From positions 124,001-188,000 of the forward strand of contig NZ_JAJNCZ010000003.1 in the NCBI RefSeq assembly GCF_021026345.1: a stretch of 64,000 bases of DNA, given 5' to 3'. Under the pieces are notes generated by a model, which did no database searches, was not told the origin of the DNA, and saw only the letters and a list, made by a program, of their open reading frames with translations. Shown here in pieces: positions 16,752 through 25,504 of the stretch. Source of the stretch: Rhizobium sp. GN54. GTDB taxonomy: Bacteria > Pseudomonadota > Alphaproteobacteria > Rhizobiales > Rhizobiaceae. Made by a program: the position numbers and the translations under genes. The first letter of the stretch is position 1, and each line of letters starts with the position of its first letter.

Positions 16752-18476
16752 ATGCGAAAGCAACTGATGACAACGACTGCAGTCATGCTGCTGGCCTTTA
16801 CCGGCACGGCCTTCGCGGATATGGAGGCCGCGAAGAAATTCCTCGACGCCGAGATCGGCGACATGTCGAGCCTCGACCGCGCCGCACAGGAAGCGGAGAT
16901 GCAATGGTTCATCGACGCCGCCAAGCCCTTCGCCGGCATGGACATCAAGGTCGTGTCGGAGACGATCACCACGCATGAATACGAATCCAAGGTGCTCGCC
17001 AAGGCCTTCTCGGAGATCACCGGCATCAAGCTGACGCACGACCTCATCGGCGAAGGCGACGTGATCGAGAAATTGCAGACGCAGATGCAGTCGGGCGAGA
17101 ACATCTACGACGCCTACGTCAACGATAGTGACTTGATCGGCACGCACTGGCGCTACCAGCAGGCGCGTTCGCTGACCGATTTCATGGCCAACGAGGGCAA
17201 GGACGTCACCAACCCGGGCCTCGACCTCGCCGACTTCATCGGCACCTCGTTCACGACAGCTCCGGACGGCAAGCTCTACCAGCTCCCCGACCAGCAGTTC
17301 GCGAACCTCTACTGGTTCCGCTACGACTGGTTCAACGACGAGAAGAACAAGGCCGACTTCAAGGCGAAGTACGGCTACGACCTCGGCGTGCCGGTCAACT
17401 GGTCGGCCTATGAGGACATCGCCGAATTCTTCACCGGTCGCGAAATCGACGGCAAGAAGGTCTATGGGCACATGGACTACGGCAAGAAGGACCCGTCGCT
17501 CGGCTGGCGCTTCACCGACGCCTGGCTGTCGATGGCCGGCAACGGCGACCGCGGCATCCCGAACGGCAAGCCGGTCGACGAATGGGGCATCAAGGTCGAC
17601 GAGAACTCGCGTCCGGTCGGCTCCTGCGTTGCCCGCGGCGGCGACACCAACGGCCCGGCATCGGTCTATTCGATCGAGAAGTACCTGGAGTGGCTGAAGG
17701 CCTACGCGCCGGCCGCAGCCCAGGGCATGACCTTCTCCGAATCCGGCCCGGTCCCGAGCCAGGGCGAGGTCGCCCAGCAGATGTTCACCTACACGGCGTT
17801 CACTGCGGACTTCGTGAAGCCGGGTCTTCCGGTCGTGAACGAAGACGGCACGCCGAAGTGGCGTTTCGCCCCCAGCCCGCACGGCGTCTACTGGAAGGAC
17901 GGGATGAAGCTCGGCTACCAGGACGTGGGCTCCTGGACCCTGCTCAAGTCCACGCCGGACGATCGCGCCAAGGCCGCCTGGCTCTATGCGCAGTTCGTCA
18001 CCTCCAAGACCGTCGACGTCAAGAAGAGCCATGTCGGCCTGACGCTGATCCGCGAATCGACGATCCAGCACAAGAGCTTCACGGACCGTGCGCCGAAGCT
18101 CGGCGGCCTGATCGAGTTCTACCGTTCGCCGGCCCGCGTCCAGTGGTCGCCGACCGGCACGAACATCCCGGACTACCCGAAGCTCGCGCAGCTCTGGTGG
18201 CAGGCGATCGGCGACGCGTCCTCGGGCGCCAAGTCGGCCCAGGAAGCCATGGACTCGCTCTGCGCCGAGCAGGAGAAGGTGCTGGAGCGTCTCGAGCGCG
18301 CCGGCGTCATGGGCGACATGGGTCCGAAGCTCGCCGAGGAGCATGATCTCGAATACTGGAACAAGGACGCCGTCTCCAAGGGCAACCTCGCTCCGCAACT
18401 CAAGATCGAAAACGAGAAGGAAAAGCCGATCACCGTCAACTACGACGAACTCGTCAAGAGCTGGCAGACGAATTGA
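16752..18476 (+). CDS. glpV: Glycerol ABC transporter substrate-binding protein GlpV
   Basis: A 574-residue periplasmic solute-binding protein with a clear signal peptide (residues 1-21, MRKQLM then a hydrophobic run, cleavage after AFA). Its length fits the large extracellular solute-binding proteins of glycerol importers rather than the usual 400 residues. It captures glycerol and delivers it to GlpP/GlpQ. A GGGAGGAAACT motif lies before the ATG. It is the last gene of the operon, followed by two hairpins. Confidence 0.92.
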   Translation: MRKQLMTTTAVMLLAFTGTAFADMEAAKKFLDAEIGDMSSLDRAAQEAEMQWFIDAAKPFAGMDIKVVSETITTHEYESKVLAKAFSEITGIKLTHDLIGEGDVIEKLQTQMQSGENIYDAYVNDSDLIGTHWRYQQARSLTDFMANEGKDVTNPGLDLADFIGTSFTTAPDGKLYQLPDQQFANLYWFRYDWFNDEKNKADFKAKYGYDLGVPVNWSAYEDIAEFFTGREIDGKKVYGHMDYGKKDPSLGWRFTDAWLSMAGNGDRGIPNGKPVDEWGIKVDENSRPVGSCVARGGDTNGPASVYSIEKYLEWLKAYAPAAAQGMTFSESGPVPSQGEVAQQMFTYTAFTADFVKPGLPVVNEDGTPKWRFAPSPHGVYWKDGMKLGYQDVGSWTLLKSTPDDRAKAAWLYAQFVTSKTVDVKKSHVGLTLIRESTIQHKSFTDRAPKLGGLIEFYRSPARVQWSPTGTNIPDYPKLAQLWWQAIGDASSGAKSAQEAMDSLCAEQEKVLERLERAGVMGDMGPKLAEEHDLEYWNKDAVSKGNLAPQLKIENEKEKPITVNYDELVKSWQTN

Positions 18477-18487
18477 TCGGTAGGCAT

Positions 18488-18514
18488 CAGGGCTCAAGGC
18501 GGACCTGAGCCCTG
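18488..18514 (+). other. Stem-loop after glpV
   Basis: CAGGGCTCA at 18488-18496 pairs perfectly with TGAGCCCTG at 18506-18514 around a 9-base loop. No T-run follows, so it is not an intrinsic terminator by itself. It lies between the glpV stop and the terminator and may protect the 3' end of the glp mRNA. Confidence 0.6.
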
Positions 18515-18523
18515 ACCAACACG

Positions 18524-18557
18524 CCGCCCGGAGGGAAGCTTCCGGGCGGTTTTTCTT
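18524..18557 (+). terminator. Intrinsic terminator of the glycerol operon
   Basis: CCGCCCGGA at 18524-18532 pairs with TCCGGGCGG at 18541-18549 around 8 bases and is followed by TTTTTCTTTT. This is a textbook Rho-independent terminator 50 bases after glpV. Confidence 0.9.
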
Positions 18558-18700
18558 TTGCGCGAGCACCATTGCCCGCGACACCCGGCCCAGAGAGCCG
18601 GAAACGCGCCGGCCCTTCACCCGAGACGCCTCTTCCGCCGGCGGGAACTGTCGAATGCAGGACCGGCGACGCCTCTGGCGTCCGTGGAAGCACGGCGTGC

Positions 18701-19822
18701 TCAGATCCGCGTGGCCCTGAGCCGATCCTCGTCGAGGCTGGCGCCGAGGCCCGGTGTGTCGCCGAGCTCCAGCCAGCCGTCCTTATGTTGCAGCGGCTGG
18801 GCCATCGGATAGTCGCGCCGCGCCTCGCTCCATTCGGGATTGTCGTAGGGATATTCCAGGAACGGCGCGTCACCGCAGCCGGCGGTCAGGTGCGCGTTGG
18901 CAAGCACGCCGATGCCGTTCGTCCAGCTGTGCGGCGTAAACGTCACGCCCGCCTCGCGGGCTTGGTAGGCCAGCCTGCGGCAGCCGGTGATGCCGCCAAC
19001 GAGCGCCACGTCCGGCTGGATCACGTCGAAGGCCCGCTCCTCGATGATGTCGCGGAATTCGTAGAGCTCGCGGGTCATCTCGCCGCCGGCGATCCGCACC
19101 GACGTCGCCTCCTTCAGCGCCTTCATCCCGTTGAGGTCGGACCGGTGCAGCGGCTCCTCCATCCAGTAGACGCCGAGCCGCTCGAGCTCCCTCGCCACCG
19201 CCAGCGCGTCCTTGAACGTCCAGGGAAGCGTCGTGTCCCAGGGCATTCGCCAGCCTTGATTGCAGTCGACCATCAGCTCCAGCCGGTCGCCGACGCGGGC
19301 GCGGATCGCCTCCAGCGCCTTCACATCGTCGCGCCACCCGTTGCGGCCGCCGGCAGACGACGAGAAGCGCACCTTCATCGCCAGAAAGCCCTCCGCGATG
19401 TAGCGCTCGGCCTGGTCGGCCATGGCGGACGGCTCCCGCAGAACGCCGGAGGAGGCGTAGAGCCGCACCCGATCGGCGCGACCGCCCAGCATGCGCCAGA
19501 CCGGCTCGCCGGTGATCTTGCCCGAGAGGTCCCAGAGCGCGAGATCCAGCGGCCAGCAGCGGCCATAGTGGAAATTGATGTGCGACAGCACCTCATGGTG
19601 CCGTTCGAGATGGCGCGGGTCCTGGCCGACGAACAGGTCTTCGTGGCCCTCGAAGCCCTTCATCAGATCGCCGGATCCGATCCCTTCCCGGCCCTCGTCG
19701 TCGCGCACCCGGACGATCGTCGCATCGAAATGATGCCGCGGCCTGCCATCCCAGCTTGCCTTGAACGGCGGATCGAGCGACAGCCGGTGGTGGGAGATCT
19801 CGATGGATGTGATGCGGCTCAT
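18701..19822 (-). CDS. Mandelate racemase/enolase-superfamily enzyme
   Basis: A 373-residue enolase-superfamily protein, most likely a sugar-acid dehydratase or related enzyme. The N-terminal capping domain (about 1-115) is followed by a barrel. Visible catalytic positions are K150-x-R152, metal ligands D186, E222 and E248 (GGE), D271 (QPDV) and H298 (TPHSW), with E323 near the end. The second base of the KxK motif is arginine, so the exact subgroup is uncertain. It follows the ADH-ALDH pair on the same strand after a 187-base gap that holds a RIME-like repeat. The substrate is not predictable from sequence alone. Confidence 0.85.
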   Translation of the reverse strand: MSRITSIEISHHRLSLDPPFKASWDGRPRHHFDATIVRVRDDEGREGIGSGDLMKGFEGHEDLFVGQDPRHLERHHEVLSHINFHYGRCWPLDLALWDLSGKITGEPVWRMLGGRADRVRLYASSGVLREPSAMADQAERYIAEGFLAMKVRFSSSAGGRNGWRDDVKALEAIRARVGDRLELMVDCNQGWRMPWDTTLPWTFKDALAVARELERLGVYWMEEPLHRSDLNGMKALKEATSVRIAGGEMTRELYEFRDIIEERAFDVIQPDVALVGGITGCRRLAYQAREAGVTFTPHSWTNGIGVLANAHLTAGCGDAPFLEYPYDNPEWSEARRDYPMAQPLQHKDGWLELGDTPGLGASLDEDRLRATRI

Positions 19823-19857
19823 CTTGTCTATTCCCTCGTTCTTCAGCGGGCGTGCTC

Positions 19858-19995
19858 GCCCCTCATCCGCCTGCCGGCACCTTCTCCCCGTGAACGGGGA
19901 GAAGGAAGCGTGCCGCTTCGCTCCTGTCCCTCGCTAACCTCAGGCGGGGCATGTCCCCTCTCCCTGCTTGCGGGGAGAGGGTTAGGGTGAGGGGC
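19858..19995. repeat. RIME-like intergenic palindromic element
   Basis: A 138-base element with two hairpins. The first pairs CCTTCTCCCC (19880-19889) with GGGGAGAAGG (19896-19905). The second pairs CCCTCTCCC (19956-19964) with GGGAGAGGG (19973-19981). Its outer ends are near-inverted copies, GCCCCTCATCC and GGGTGAGGGGC. This structure resembles the rhizobial intergenic mosaic elements (RIME) found between genes in this family. Confidence 0.8.
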
Positions 19996-20009
19996 AAACC
20001 GCCATAAGT

Positions 20010-21509
20010 TCACCCGAACTGCTGCCATATCGTCTTGTAGTCGCAATATTTGTCGATCGCATGCACCGACCGGTCGCGCCCGAAGCCGGATTGCTTGAAG
20101 CCGCCGAAGGGCGTGGCGAAGCTCGACATGTCATAGGTGTTGATCCACACCGTACCGGCATGCAGCGCCTCGGAGAAGCGGTGCGCGCGGTCCATGTCCT
20201 TCGTGAAGACGGCACCAGCCAGGCCGTAGATCGTGTCGTTGGCGATGGCGAGGGCCTCCTCTTCCTTATCGAACGGAATGGCCGCCAGCACCGGGCCGAA
20301 GATTTCCTGCCGCGCGATCCGCATGTCGTTGGAGACATCGACGAAGACCCCCGGCGAGACATAGTAGCCGCCGGTTTCCGAAAGTACCCGTTCGGCTCCG
20401 AAGGCCCGGCGTGCGCCCTGCTGCTCCCCGTCCGCGATCAACGACAGCACCTTGTGCATATGCGCCTCCTCGATCAGCGCGCCGATCTGTGCCGTGGGGT
20501 CGAGCGGATGCCTCAGCGTGATCTCCCTGTCGGCGACCTCCCTGATCTTGTCGATCAGCCTGTCCTGCACCGAACGCTGGACGACAAGCCGTGTCGAGGC
20601 GTGACAGGTCTCGCCGGAATTGTAGAAGCAACCCCAGGCCGCGGCCGAGGCGGCGGCGTCGAGGTCGGCATCGTCGAACACCACCAGCGGCGACTTGCCG
20701 CCGAGTTCCAGCGCCACCCGCTTGACGTTCGATTGCGCCGCATAGCCCATGATCAGCCTGCCGACTTCGGTGGAACCGGTGAACGCGATCATGTCGACAT
20801 CCATGTGCAGCGCCAGCGGCCTGCCCGTTTCCTCGCCATAGCCGGTGACGACGTTGAGAACGCCGGCCGGCAGCCCGGCCTCGGCCGCCAGTGCCGCCAG
20901 CCGCAGCGCCGAGAGCGACGACTGCTCCGCCGGCTTCAGCACCACCGAATTGCCGGCCGCGATCGCTGGCCCCAGCTTCCAGGCGTCGATGATCATCGGA
21001 TAGTTCCATGGCGTGATCGCGCCGATGACGCCGAGCGGCACCTTGCGGACCAGCGCCCGCGCCTTCGGTCCGGTCGGCGCGATCTCGTCGTACATCTTGT
21101 CGATCATCTCGCCATAATACTGGATGCCGTCGGCGCAGAGGCGCACGTCGACATTGAGCGAGGCCATCACCGGCTTGCCGACGTCGATCGTCTCAAGCAT
21201 GGCGAGTTCCTCGCCATGTGCGCGGATGAGATCCGCCCACCGCAGCATGATCCGCTTCTTCTCGCCCGGCTCCCTGTGGCGCCAGGTTCCGGCCTCGAAG
21301 GCTGCGCGCGCGGCCGAGACGGCGGCGTCGATATCCGCCGCATTGCCGCGGGCGAGCGTGCCGCCCGGCTGGCCGTCCATCGGACGGATACGCGTAAAGG
21401 TCTCGCCGGAAAGCGACGGCCGGAAGGCGCCGTCGATGAAATGGCGGCCCTCAAGCCGCACTTCGGCCAGCACCTTCTCCCAGTGGTCACGGCTCAATTG
21501 CGTGGTCAT
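20010..21509 (-). CDS. Aldehyde dehydrogenase, PuuC-like
   Basis: A 499-residue NAD(P)+-dependent aldehyde dehydrogenase. Catalytic residues are at the classic positions: N169 (PWNYP), K192 (LKPAEQ), E268 (LELGGKS) and C302 (GETCHAST). Overall pattern and ending (FGGFKQSGFGRDRS, then YKTIW) resemble gamma-glutamyl-gamma-aminobutyraldehyde dehydrogenase PuuC and related broad-range enzymes. It starts 15 bases after the iron-dependent alcohol dehydrogenase stop, so the pair may turn an alcohol into an acid through an aldehyde. The true substrate is unknown. Confidence 0.9.
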   Translation of the reverse strand: MTTQLSRDHWEKVLAEVRLEGRHFIDGAFRPSLSGETFTRIRPMDGQPGGTLARGNAADIDAAVSAARAAFEAGTWRHREPGEKKRIMLRWADLIRAHGEELAMLETIDVGKPVMASLNVDVRLCADGIQYYGEMIDKMYDEIAPTGPKARALVRKVPLGVIGAITPWNYPMIIDAWKLGPAIAAGNSVVLKPAEQSSLSALRLAALAAEAGLPAGVLNVVTGYGEETGRPLALHMDVDMIAFTGSTEVGRLIMGYAAQSNVKRVALELGGKSPLVVFDDADLDAAASAAAWGCFYNSGETCHASTRLVVQRSVQDRLIDKIREVADREITLRHPLDPTAQIGALIEEAHMHKVLSLIADGEQQGARRAFGAERVLSETGGYYVSPGVFVDVSNDMRIARQEIFGPVLAAIPFDKEEEALAIANDTIYGLAGAVFTKDMDRAHRFSEALHAGTVWINTYDMSSFATPFGGFKQSGFGRDRSVHAIDKYCDYKTIWQQFG

Positions 21510-21524
21510 GTCTCACCTCGAAAG

Positions 21525-22667
21525 TCAGAGCGTCTTCGGCAGCGCCATGATGCGCCGGGCGAAAACATCGATATCGGCATCGGAAATCTCCCGGATCGTC
21601 GAGCGCCGCATCGGCTGGTTCTCCGGCGCGCGCATCTCGCCTGCCAGCGCTGCCGCATCGTAGCCGGCAAAGGCCGCAGGCAGCGCGCGTTCGAGCCCCA
21701 CGCGGTCCATCAGGCCAGATACGAAGGCGGGCAGTTCGGTTGCCGATCCGATCCCGCAGGCCTGGGCTGCCGCGTGCAGGTCCGGCGTGTCCGCCTCGAC
21801 CAGCCAGCCGATGGTGGCCTCGAAGCCGAGCGCGGTCGCAAGCCCGTGATGGACCGGCGCAAGCCCCGCCAGCGCATGGCTGATATTGTGCGCGACCGCC
21901 GTGCCGCAATTGTCGATGGCGATGCCGGCATGGCACGAGCCGAGCAGCACCTTGCCGCGCGCGTCGAGGTTGCCCGGCTCCCTGACAGCGATCTCCAGCG
22001 CCCCGGACAGGAGCCGCAGTGCCTCGTGCGCATAAAACTGGCCGCCCGCATGCGTGTTCCGGTTCGTGGCCGCCTCGAAGGCATGAATGAAGGCGTCGAG
22101 GCCGCACCAGGCAGTCAGCGTTGCCGGCAGCGTCGCCGTCAGCACCGGGTCGAGCAGCACCAGGTCCGCCTTCGTCTCGCGGCCCCAGATCCAGAGCTTC
22201 CTGCCCTCCGCATTTGCGAAGATGTTCGTGGCCGAGGTCTCCGAACCGGTCCCCGCGGTGGTCGCCACCAGGATTTTCTTCAGCGGGTTTGCCGGCAGCG
22301 GGTTGGCGGCGAGCGCATAGTGCATGGCGTCTTCGCCGGACGCGGCACAGCAGGCCGCGATCTTGGCGATATCCAGCGCCGATCCGCCGCCGATGCCGAT
22401 CACGAGGTCGCATCCGGTGACGACCGCCGCAGCCTCGCGGACATGCTTCAGCTTCGGCTCGCCCGAGAAAGCCGAAAACGTCCGGCTTTCGATGCCCTCT
22501 CCGGAAAGCTGCGCGGCAATGGCATCGGCAAGCCCCGCCTGGGCCAGGAAACCGTCGATCACGATCGCCACGCGCCCGGCGCCGAGCTCCTTGGCGGCTT
22601 TGCCGATCGTCGCATGGAGATGGTTCCCGAAGCGGATTTCCGGAACGAATGAGGTGGTGAACTGCAC
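21525..22667 (-). CDS. Iron-containing alcohol dehydrogenase family protein
   Basis: A 380-residue group III alcohol dehydrogenase. The NAD-binding motif GGGSALD is at 93-99, the TTAGTGSE block at 136-143, and the metal ligands D191, H195, H260 and H274 have the family's spacing. The start is GTG, supported by TCAGGAG upstream and by the conserved beginning. It is the first gene of the ADH-ALDH unit and is divergent from a LysR gene that probably controls it. Related families include maleylacetate reductases and propanediol or butanol dehydrogenases, so the name is kept general. Confidence 0.88.
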   Translation of the reverse strand: MQFTTSFVPEIRFGNHLHATIGKAAKELGAGRVAIVIDGFLAQAGLADAIAAQLSGEGIESRTFSAFSGEPKLKHVREAAAVVTGCDLVIGIGGGSALDIAKIAACCAASGEDAMHYALAANPLPANPLKKILVATTAGTGSETSATNIFANAEGRKLWIWGRETKADLVLLDPVLTATLPATLTAWCGLDAFIHAFEAATNRNTHAGGQFYAHEALRLLSGALEIAVREPGNLDARGKVLLGSCHAGIAIDNCGTAVAHNISHALAGLAPVHHGLATALGFEATIGWLVEADTPDLHAAAQACGIGSATELPAFVSGLMDRVGLERALPAAFAGYDAAALAGEMRAPENQPMRRSTIREISDADIDVFARRIMALPKTL

Positions 22668-22739
22668 GCGCGGCTCCTGATGCCCGGAATTGGGAGCCTT
22701 TACCCTGCATCACGATCTGATATTTTCAAATCCATCGAA

Positions 22740-22766
22740 ATTTCAGGAATTTTGATGACTTGAAAT
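22740..22766. promoter_or_regulatory. Candidate LysR-binding inverted repeat between ADH and LysR genes
   Basis: ATTTCA at 22740-22745 is mirrored by TGAAAT at 22761-22766 across 15 bases, within the 110-base divergent intergenic region. The AT-rich dyad with this spacing suits a LysR-type operator. It is close to the LysR start, as expected for autoregulation. Confidence 0.45.
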
Positions 22767-22778
22767 CATGATGGGCCC

Positions 22779-23693
22779 ATGCTCGACAAGATCCCCCTCG
22801 AAGCCTTCCGCGTTTTCGACGCCGCCTGCCGCCACATGAACTTCTCGCGCGCCGGCCGCGAGCTCAACATCACCCAGGCCGCCGTCAGCCGCCGTATCAA
22901 GGGGCTGGAGGGACATCTAGGCACCGACCTTTTCACCCGCCGCGGCAAGAACCTGGAATTGACGCCGCCCGGCGAGCGCCTGTTCCAGCGCATCCGCGCC
23001 ACGCTCGACTATCTGGAGGAAAGCCTCGAGCCGTTCCGCGCCGGTGCCGGGCAGACGATCTCGATCGCCGCCAGCGGCTCGGTCTCCCATCTCTGGCTCG
23101 GCCGGCGGCTGCGCGACTTCGGCAAGGCGAATGCCGGCTTGTCGATCCGCCTGCTCACCTCCGACAGCCCCTCCGATCTCGCTTCGGAAAACAACGACCT
23201 CGTCATCCTCTATTGCCTGGGCGAACATCCCCGCTGGTCACTGACGCCCCTTATCGCCGAGGAACTGGCGCCGGTCGCCGCCCCCGACTACCTGCGCAGC
23301 CGCCAGATCGACGATCCCGCGGCGCTGACGCCCGCAGACCTCGCCCGGCTCGACCTGATCGACTATGACCGCTTCAACGCCAACTGGGTCTCCTTTCGCC
23401 AATGGTTCGACAGGATCGGCGTGCACGGCGCGGCAAGGGGGGCGCAGCCGCGCTTTACCTTTTCGACCTACCTGATGGCGGTCGACGCCGCGATCCGCGG
23501 CGACGGCGTTGCGCTCGGCAGCCTGGGGCTCCTGCGGGAAGCGCTGGACGACGGCCGGCTGGTCACGCTCGGCACCCGGAGCCTGAAGACCGGCTACGGC
23601 TACTATCTCGGCCTGCCGCGCTTCAGGAACTCGCCGCAGGATGTGCTCGACCTGCATGCCGCACTGGCGACCCCGGACGGGACGGGCGACTGA
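22779..23693 (+). CDS. LysR-family regulator, GcvA-like
   Basis: A 304-residue LysR-type regulator. The N-terminal helix-turn-helix begins PLEAFRVFDAACRHMNFSRA and reads AAVSRRIKGLE in the recognition helix, a pattern shared with GcvA/AmpR-like members. The C-terminal half is a periplasmic-binding-protein-like effector domain. It is transcribed away from the ADH-ALDH operon and is the likely regulator of that operon. The effector is unknown. Confidence 0.9.
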   Translation: MLDKIPLEAFRVFDAACRHMNFSRAGRELNITQAAVSRRIKGLEGHLGTDLFTRRGKNLELTPPGERLFQRIRATLDYLEESLEPFRAGAGQTISIAASGSVSHLWLGRRLRDFGKANAGLSIRLLTSDSPSDLASENNDLVILYCLGEHPRWSLTPLIAEELAPVAAPDYLRSRQIDDPAALTPADLARLDLIDYDRFNANWVSFRQWFDRIGVHGAARGAQPRFTFSTYLMAVDAAIRGDGVALGSLGLLREALDDGRLVTLGTRSLKTGYGYYLGLPRFRNSPQDVLDLHAALATPDGTGD

Positions 23694-23868
23694 TCACGCA
23701 GACTTGCACATCGTTTGAACCGCTGCCCGGAGGCTGCACAGACGGCTCGGCTTGCCGGACGTTGCAATGTGCCCTATCACCGGACGTCCGGCAGTCCCGG
23801 CGCCACCGGCCGACCGGCCCGAACCGGTCCGGTGCATATTGCAGCGATCGGGCAACGTCGTTGACCGC

Positions 23869-24669
23869 ATGGCGGACCAGAAGAAGGGCAGATCCGGCAA
23901 GATCCTGTTTGCGCTGCTGACGCTGGGCATCCTCTCCGCCATTGTAGCCACCGTGCTGCTCGCCAACGACTATCGCAACCTGAACAGGGTTCTTCACCGC
24001 TTCGGCTATCCCCCTGTCCAGTCGCTGCAGGCGGCGCGGGAACCGCGCTCCCACGAGATCCGCGGCAACAGAATCCCGCGGCCGCACGTCGAGATCCCCG
24101 AAAGGCTGGTCTCGCGCATCGTCCCCATGGAGACAAAATTCACCCGTCCCGTCCGGCGCGAGCCCCAACAACTGTGCGAGGCGATGGAGACCGTCGGCTT
24201 CGCCAGCGCCGGCTGGCAGGAAGGACTGGCCGGCGGCGGATGGGAGTGCACCTCTTTTCGCGAATTTCCGACCGAGGGCGACGGCGACGGCCCGAAGACC
24301 TCCGCCTACCTCTCCATCCGCGGCAACGACGAGGAACGCTTCAGTTCATTCCGCATCAAGCTGAACCTTGAAAACGACCAGAGCCGCACCGCCATGACCG
24401 ATGCCGCGATCGCCGCGATCGACATCTTCCTCGAAAAGCTGCGCTGGAGCGACGTCCCCGAGGTTTTCGAGGGCATCCGGGCACTGAAGGAATTCAACAT
24501 CGTCGTGTTCGGCAACCGCTTCCAGCTCAAGAAGGAATTCAGCGAGACGCCGCGCTACAACTTCACCGTCACGCCGGACCGGACCCGCCCGAAGAATACC
24601 TACCTGCCGGACTACTTCAACCGCGACCAATGGCTGCCGATGCCGGAGCGCCCGATGGCCGCGCGATAG
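23869..24669 (+). CDS. Membrane-anchored protein of unknown function (DUF6030-like)
   Basis: A protein of about 266 residues with a single N-terminal membrane segment (about 13-34 after a Lys/Arg-rich start) and a soluble domain outside. The domain has a conserved-looking block, LCEAMETVGF followed by two tryptophans and WECTSF. It resembles a family I recall as DUF6030 in rhizobia, but I cannot confirm this. The start MADQKKGRSG is chosen because it places the positively charged tip just before the membrane segment. A TTG 39 codons upstream is possible but adds a Pro-rich, low-quality stretch. It is probably a single-gene unit. Confidence 0.7.
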   Translation: MADQKKGRSGKILFALLTLGILSAIVATVLLANDYRNLNRVLHRFGYPPVQSLQAAREPRSHEIRGNRIPRPHVEIPERLVSRIVPMETKFTRPVRREPQQLCEAMETVGFASAGWQEGLAGGGWECTSFREFPTEGDGDGPKTSAYLSIRGNDEERFSSFRIKLNLENDQSRTAMTDAAIAAIDIFLEKLRWSDVPEVFEGIRALKEFNIVVFGNRFQLKKEFSETPRYNFTVTPDRTRPKNTYLPDYFNRDQWLPMPERPMAAR

Positions 24670-24719
24670 GCATGCCGGATCGAAAACGCGTTCTCCGCAG
24701 CCATGTCATGTTCTAAGCT

Positions 24720-25484
24720 ATGAAGATGCATCCTTCGTCATACCGCCTCGTCGATATCCCGGTCCGCCATCGCGCCAGGCGCCGTCTACGCCTGGAGGGG
24801 CCGCCACCGCCCCTCTATGCCGTGGGCGACATCCACGGCTGCTATGACCAGATGATCGAGGCGGAGGAGCGCATCCGCAAGGATGCGGCCCGGCGCTCGG
24901 GCGGGACGGCGCTGGTCGTCTATCTCGGCGACTATGTCGATCGCGGTCCGCATTCGGCTGCCGTGCTCGATCACCTGACCGGCCGGCACGACGACGGCCT
25001 CGCCCGGATCGCCCTTTGCGGCAACCATGACGACACGTTCCTGAATTTCCTGCGCGATCCGTCCGGCTGGATGTACTGGCTCGGGCCCAACTTCGGCGGC
25101 GCGGTGACGCTTGAATCCTATGGCATCGATCCGGACGAGGCCCTGTGGCGCGACGGCGCCGGGCTGATGCGCGCAGTTCCGCAGGCGCACCTGTCGTTCC
25201 TGGCCGGCCTACCGGTCTTCTTGCATGTCGGGAATTATCTCTTCGTCCATGCCGGCATAAGGCCCGCCGTAGCCCTCGAGAGCCAGAAGGACGAGGACCT
25301 CATCTGGATCCGGGAGCCGTTTCTGACCGAGGGCCCGGGGCTGCCGCTGATCGTGGTGCACGGCCACACGCCGAGCGCGGAGCCTGACCTCGCGCCCGGC
25401 CGCATCGGCATCGACACCGGCTGCTTCGCCACCGGCCGCCTGACCGTGCTCAGGGTCGACGCGACGGGGGCGCGGTTCGTCTGA
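24720..25484 (+). CDS. PPP-family metallophosphoesterase (serine/threonine phosphatase-like)
   Basis: A 254-residue calcineurin-like phosphoesterase. All metal-binding motifs are present: GDIHG at 36-40, GDYVDRG at 70-76, GNHD at 101-104, a His in LFVHAGIRP and VVHGHTP near the C-terminus. This arrangement matches bacterial PrpA/ApaH-like phosphatases that act on phosphoproteins or dinucleoside polyphosphates. The start has no strong ribosome-binding site, and an ATG two codons later is possible. It stands alone, convergent with manC. Confidence 0.88.
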   Translation: MKMHPSSYRLVDIPVRHRARRRLRLEGPPPPLYAVGDIHGCYDQMIEAEERIRKDAARRSGGTALVVYLGDYVDRGPHSAAVLDHLTGRHDDGLARIALCGNHDDTFLNFLRDPSGWMYWLGPNFGGAVTLESYGIDPDEALWRDGAGLMRAVPQAHLSFLAGLPVFLHVGNYLFVHAGIRPAVALESQKDEDLIWIREPFLTEGPGLPLIVVHGHTPSAEPDLAPGRIGIDTGCFATGRLTVLRVDATGARFV

Positions 25485-25504
25485 GGCACCCCCGCCGGAT
25501 CGGG

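Noticed and set aside
20061-22652. An 863-codon open frame opposite the ALDH and iron ADH genes
   Set aside because: Both genes on the other strand have complete catalytic motifs; this frame has none.
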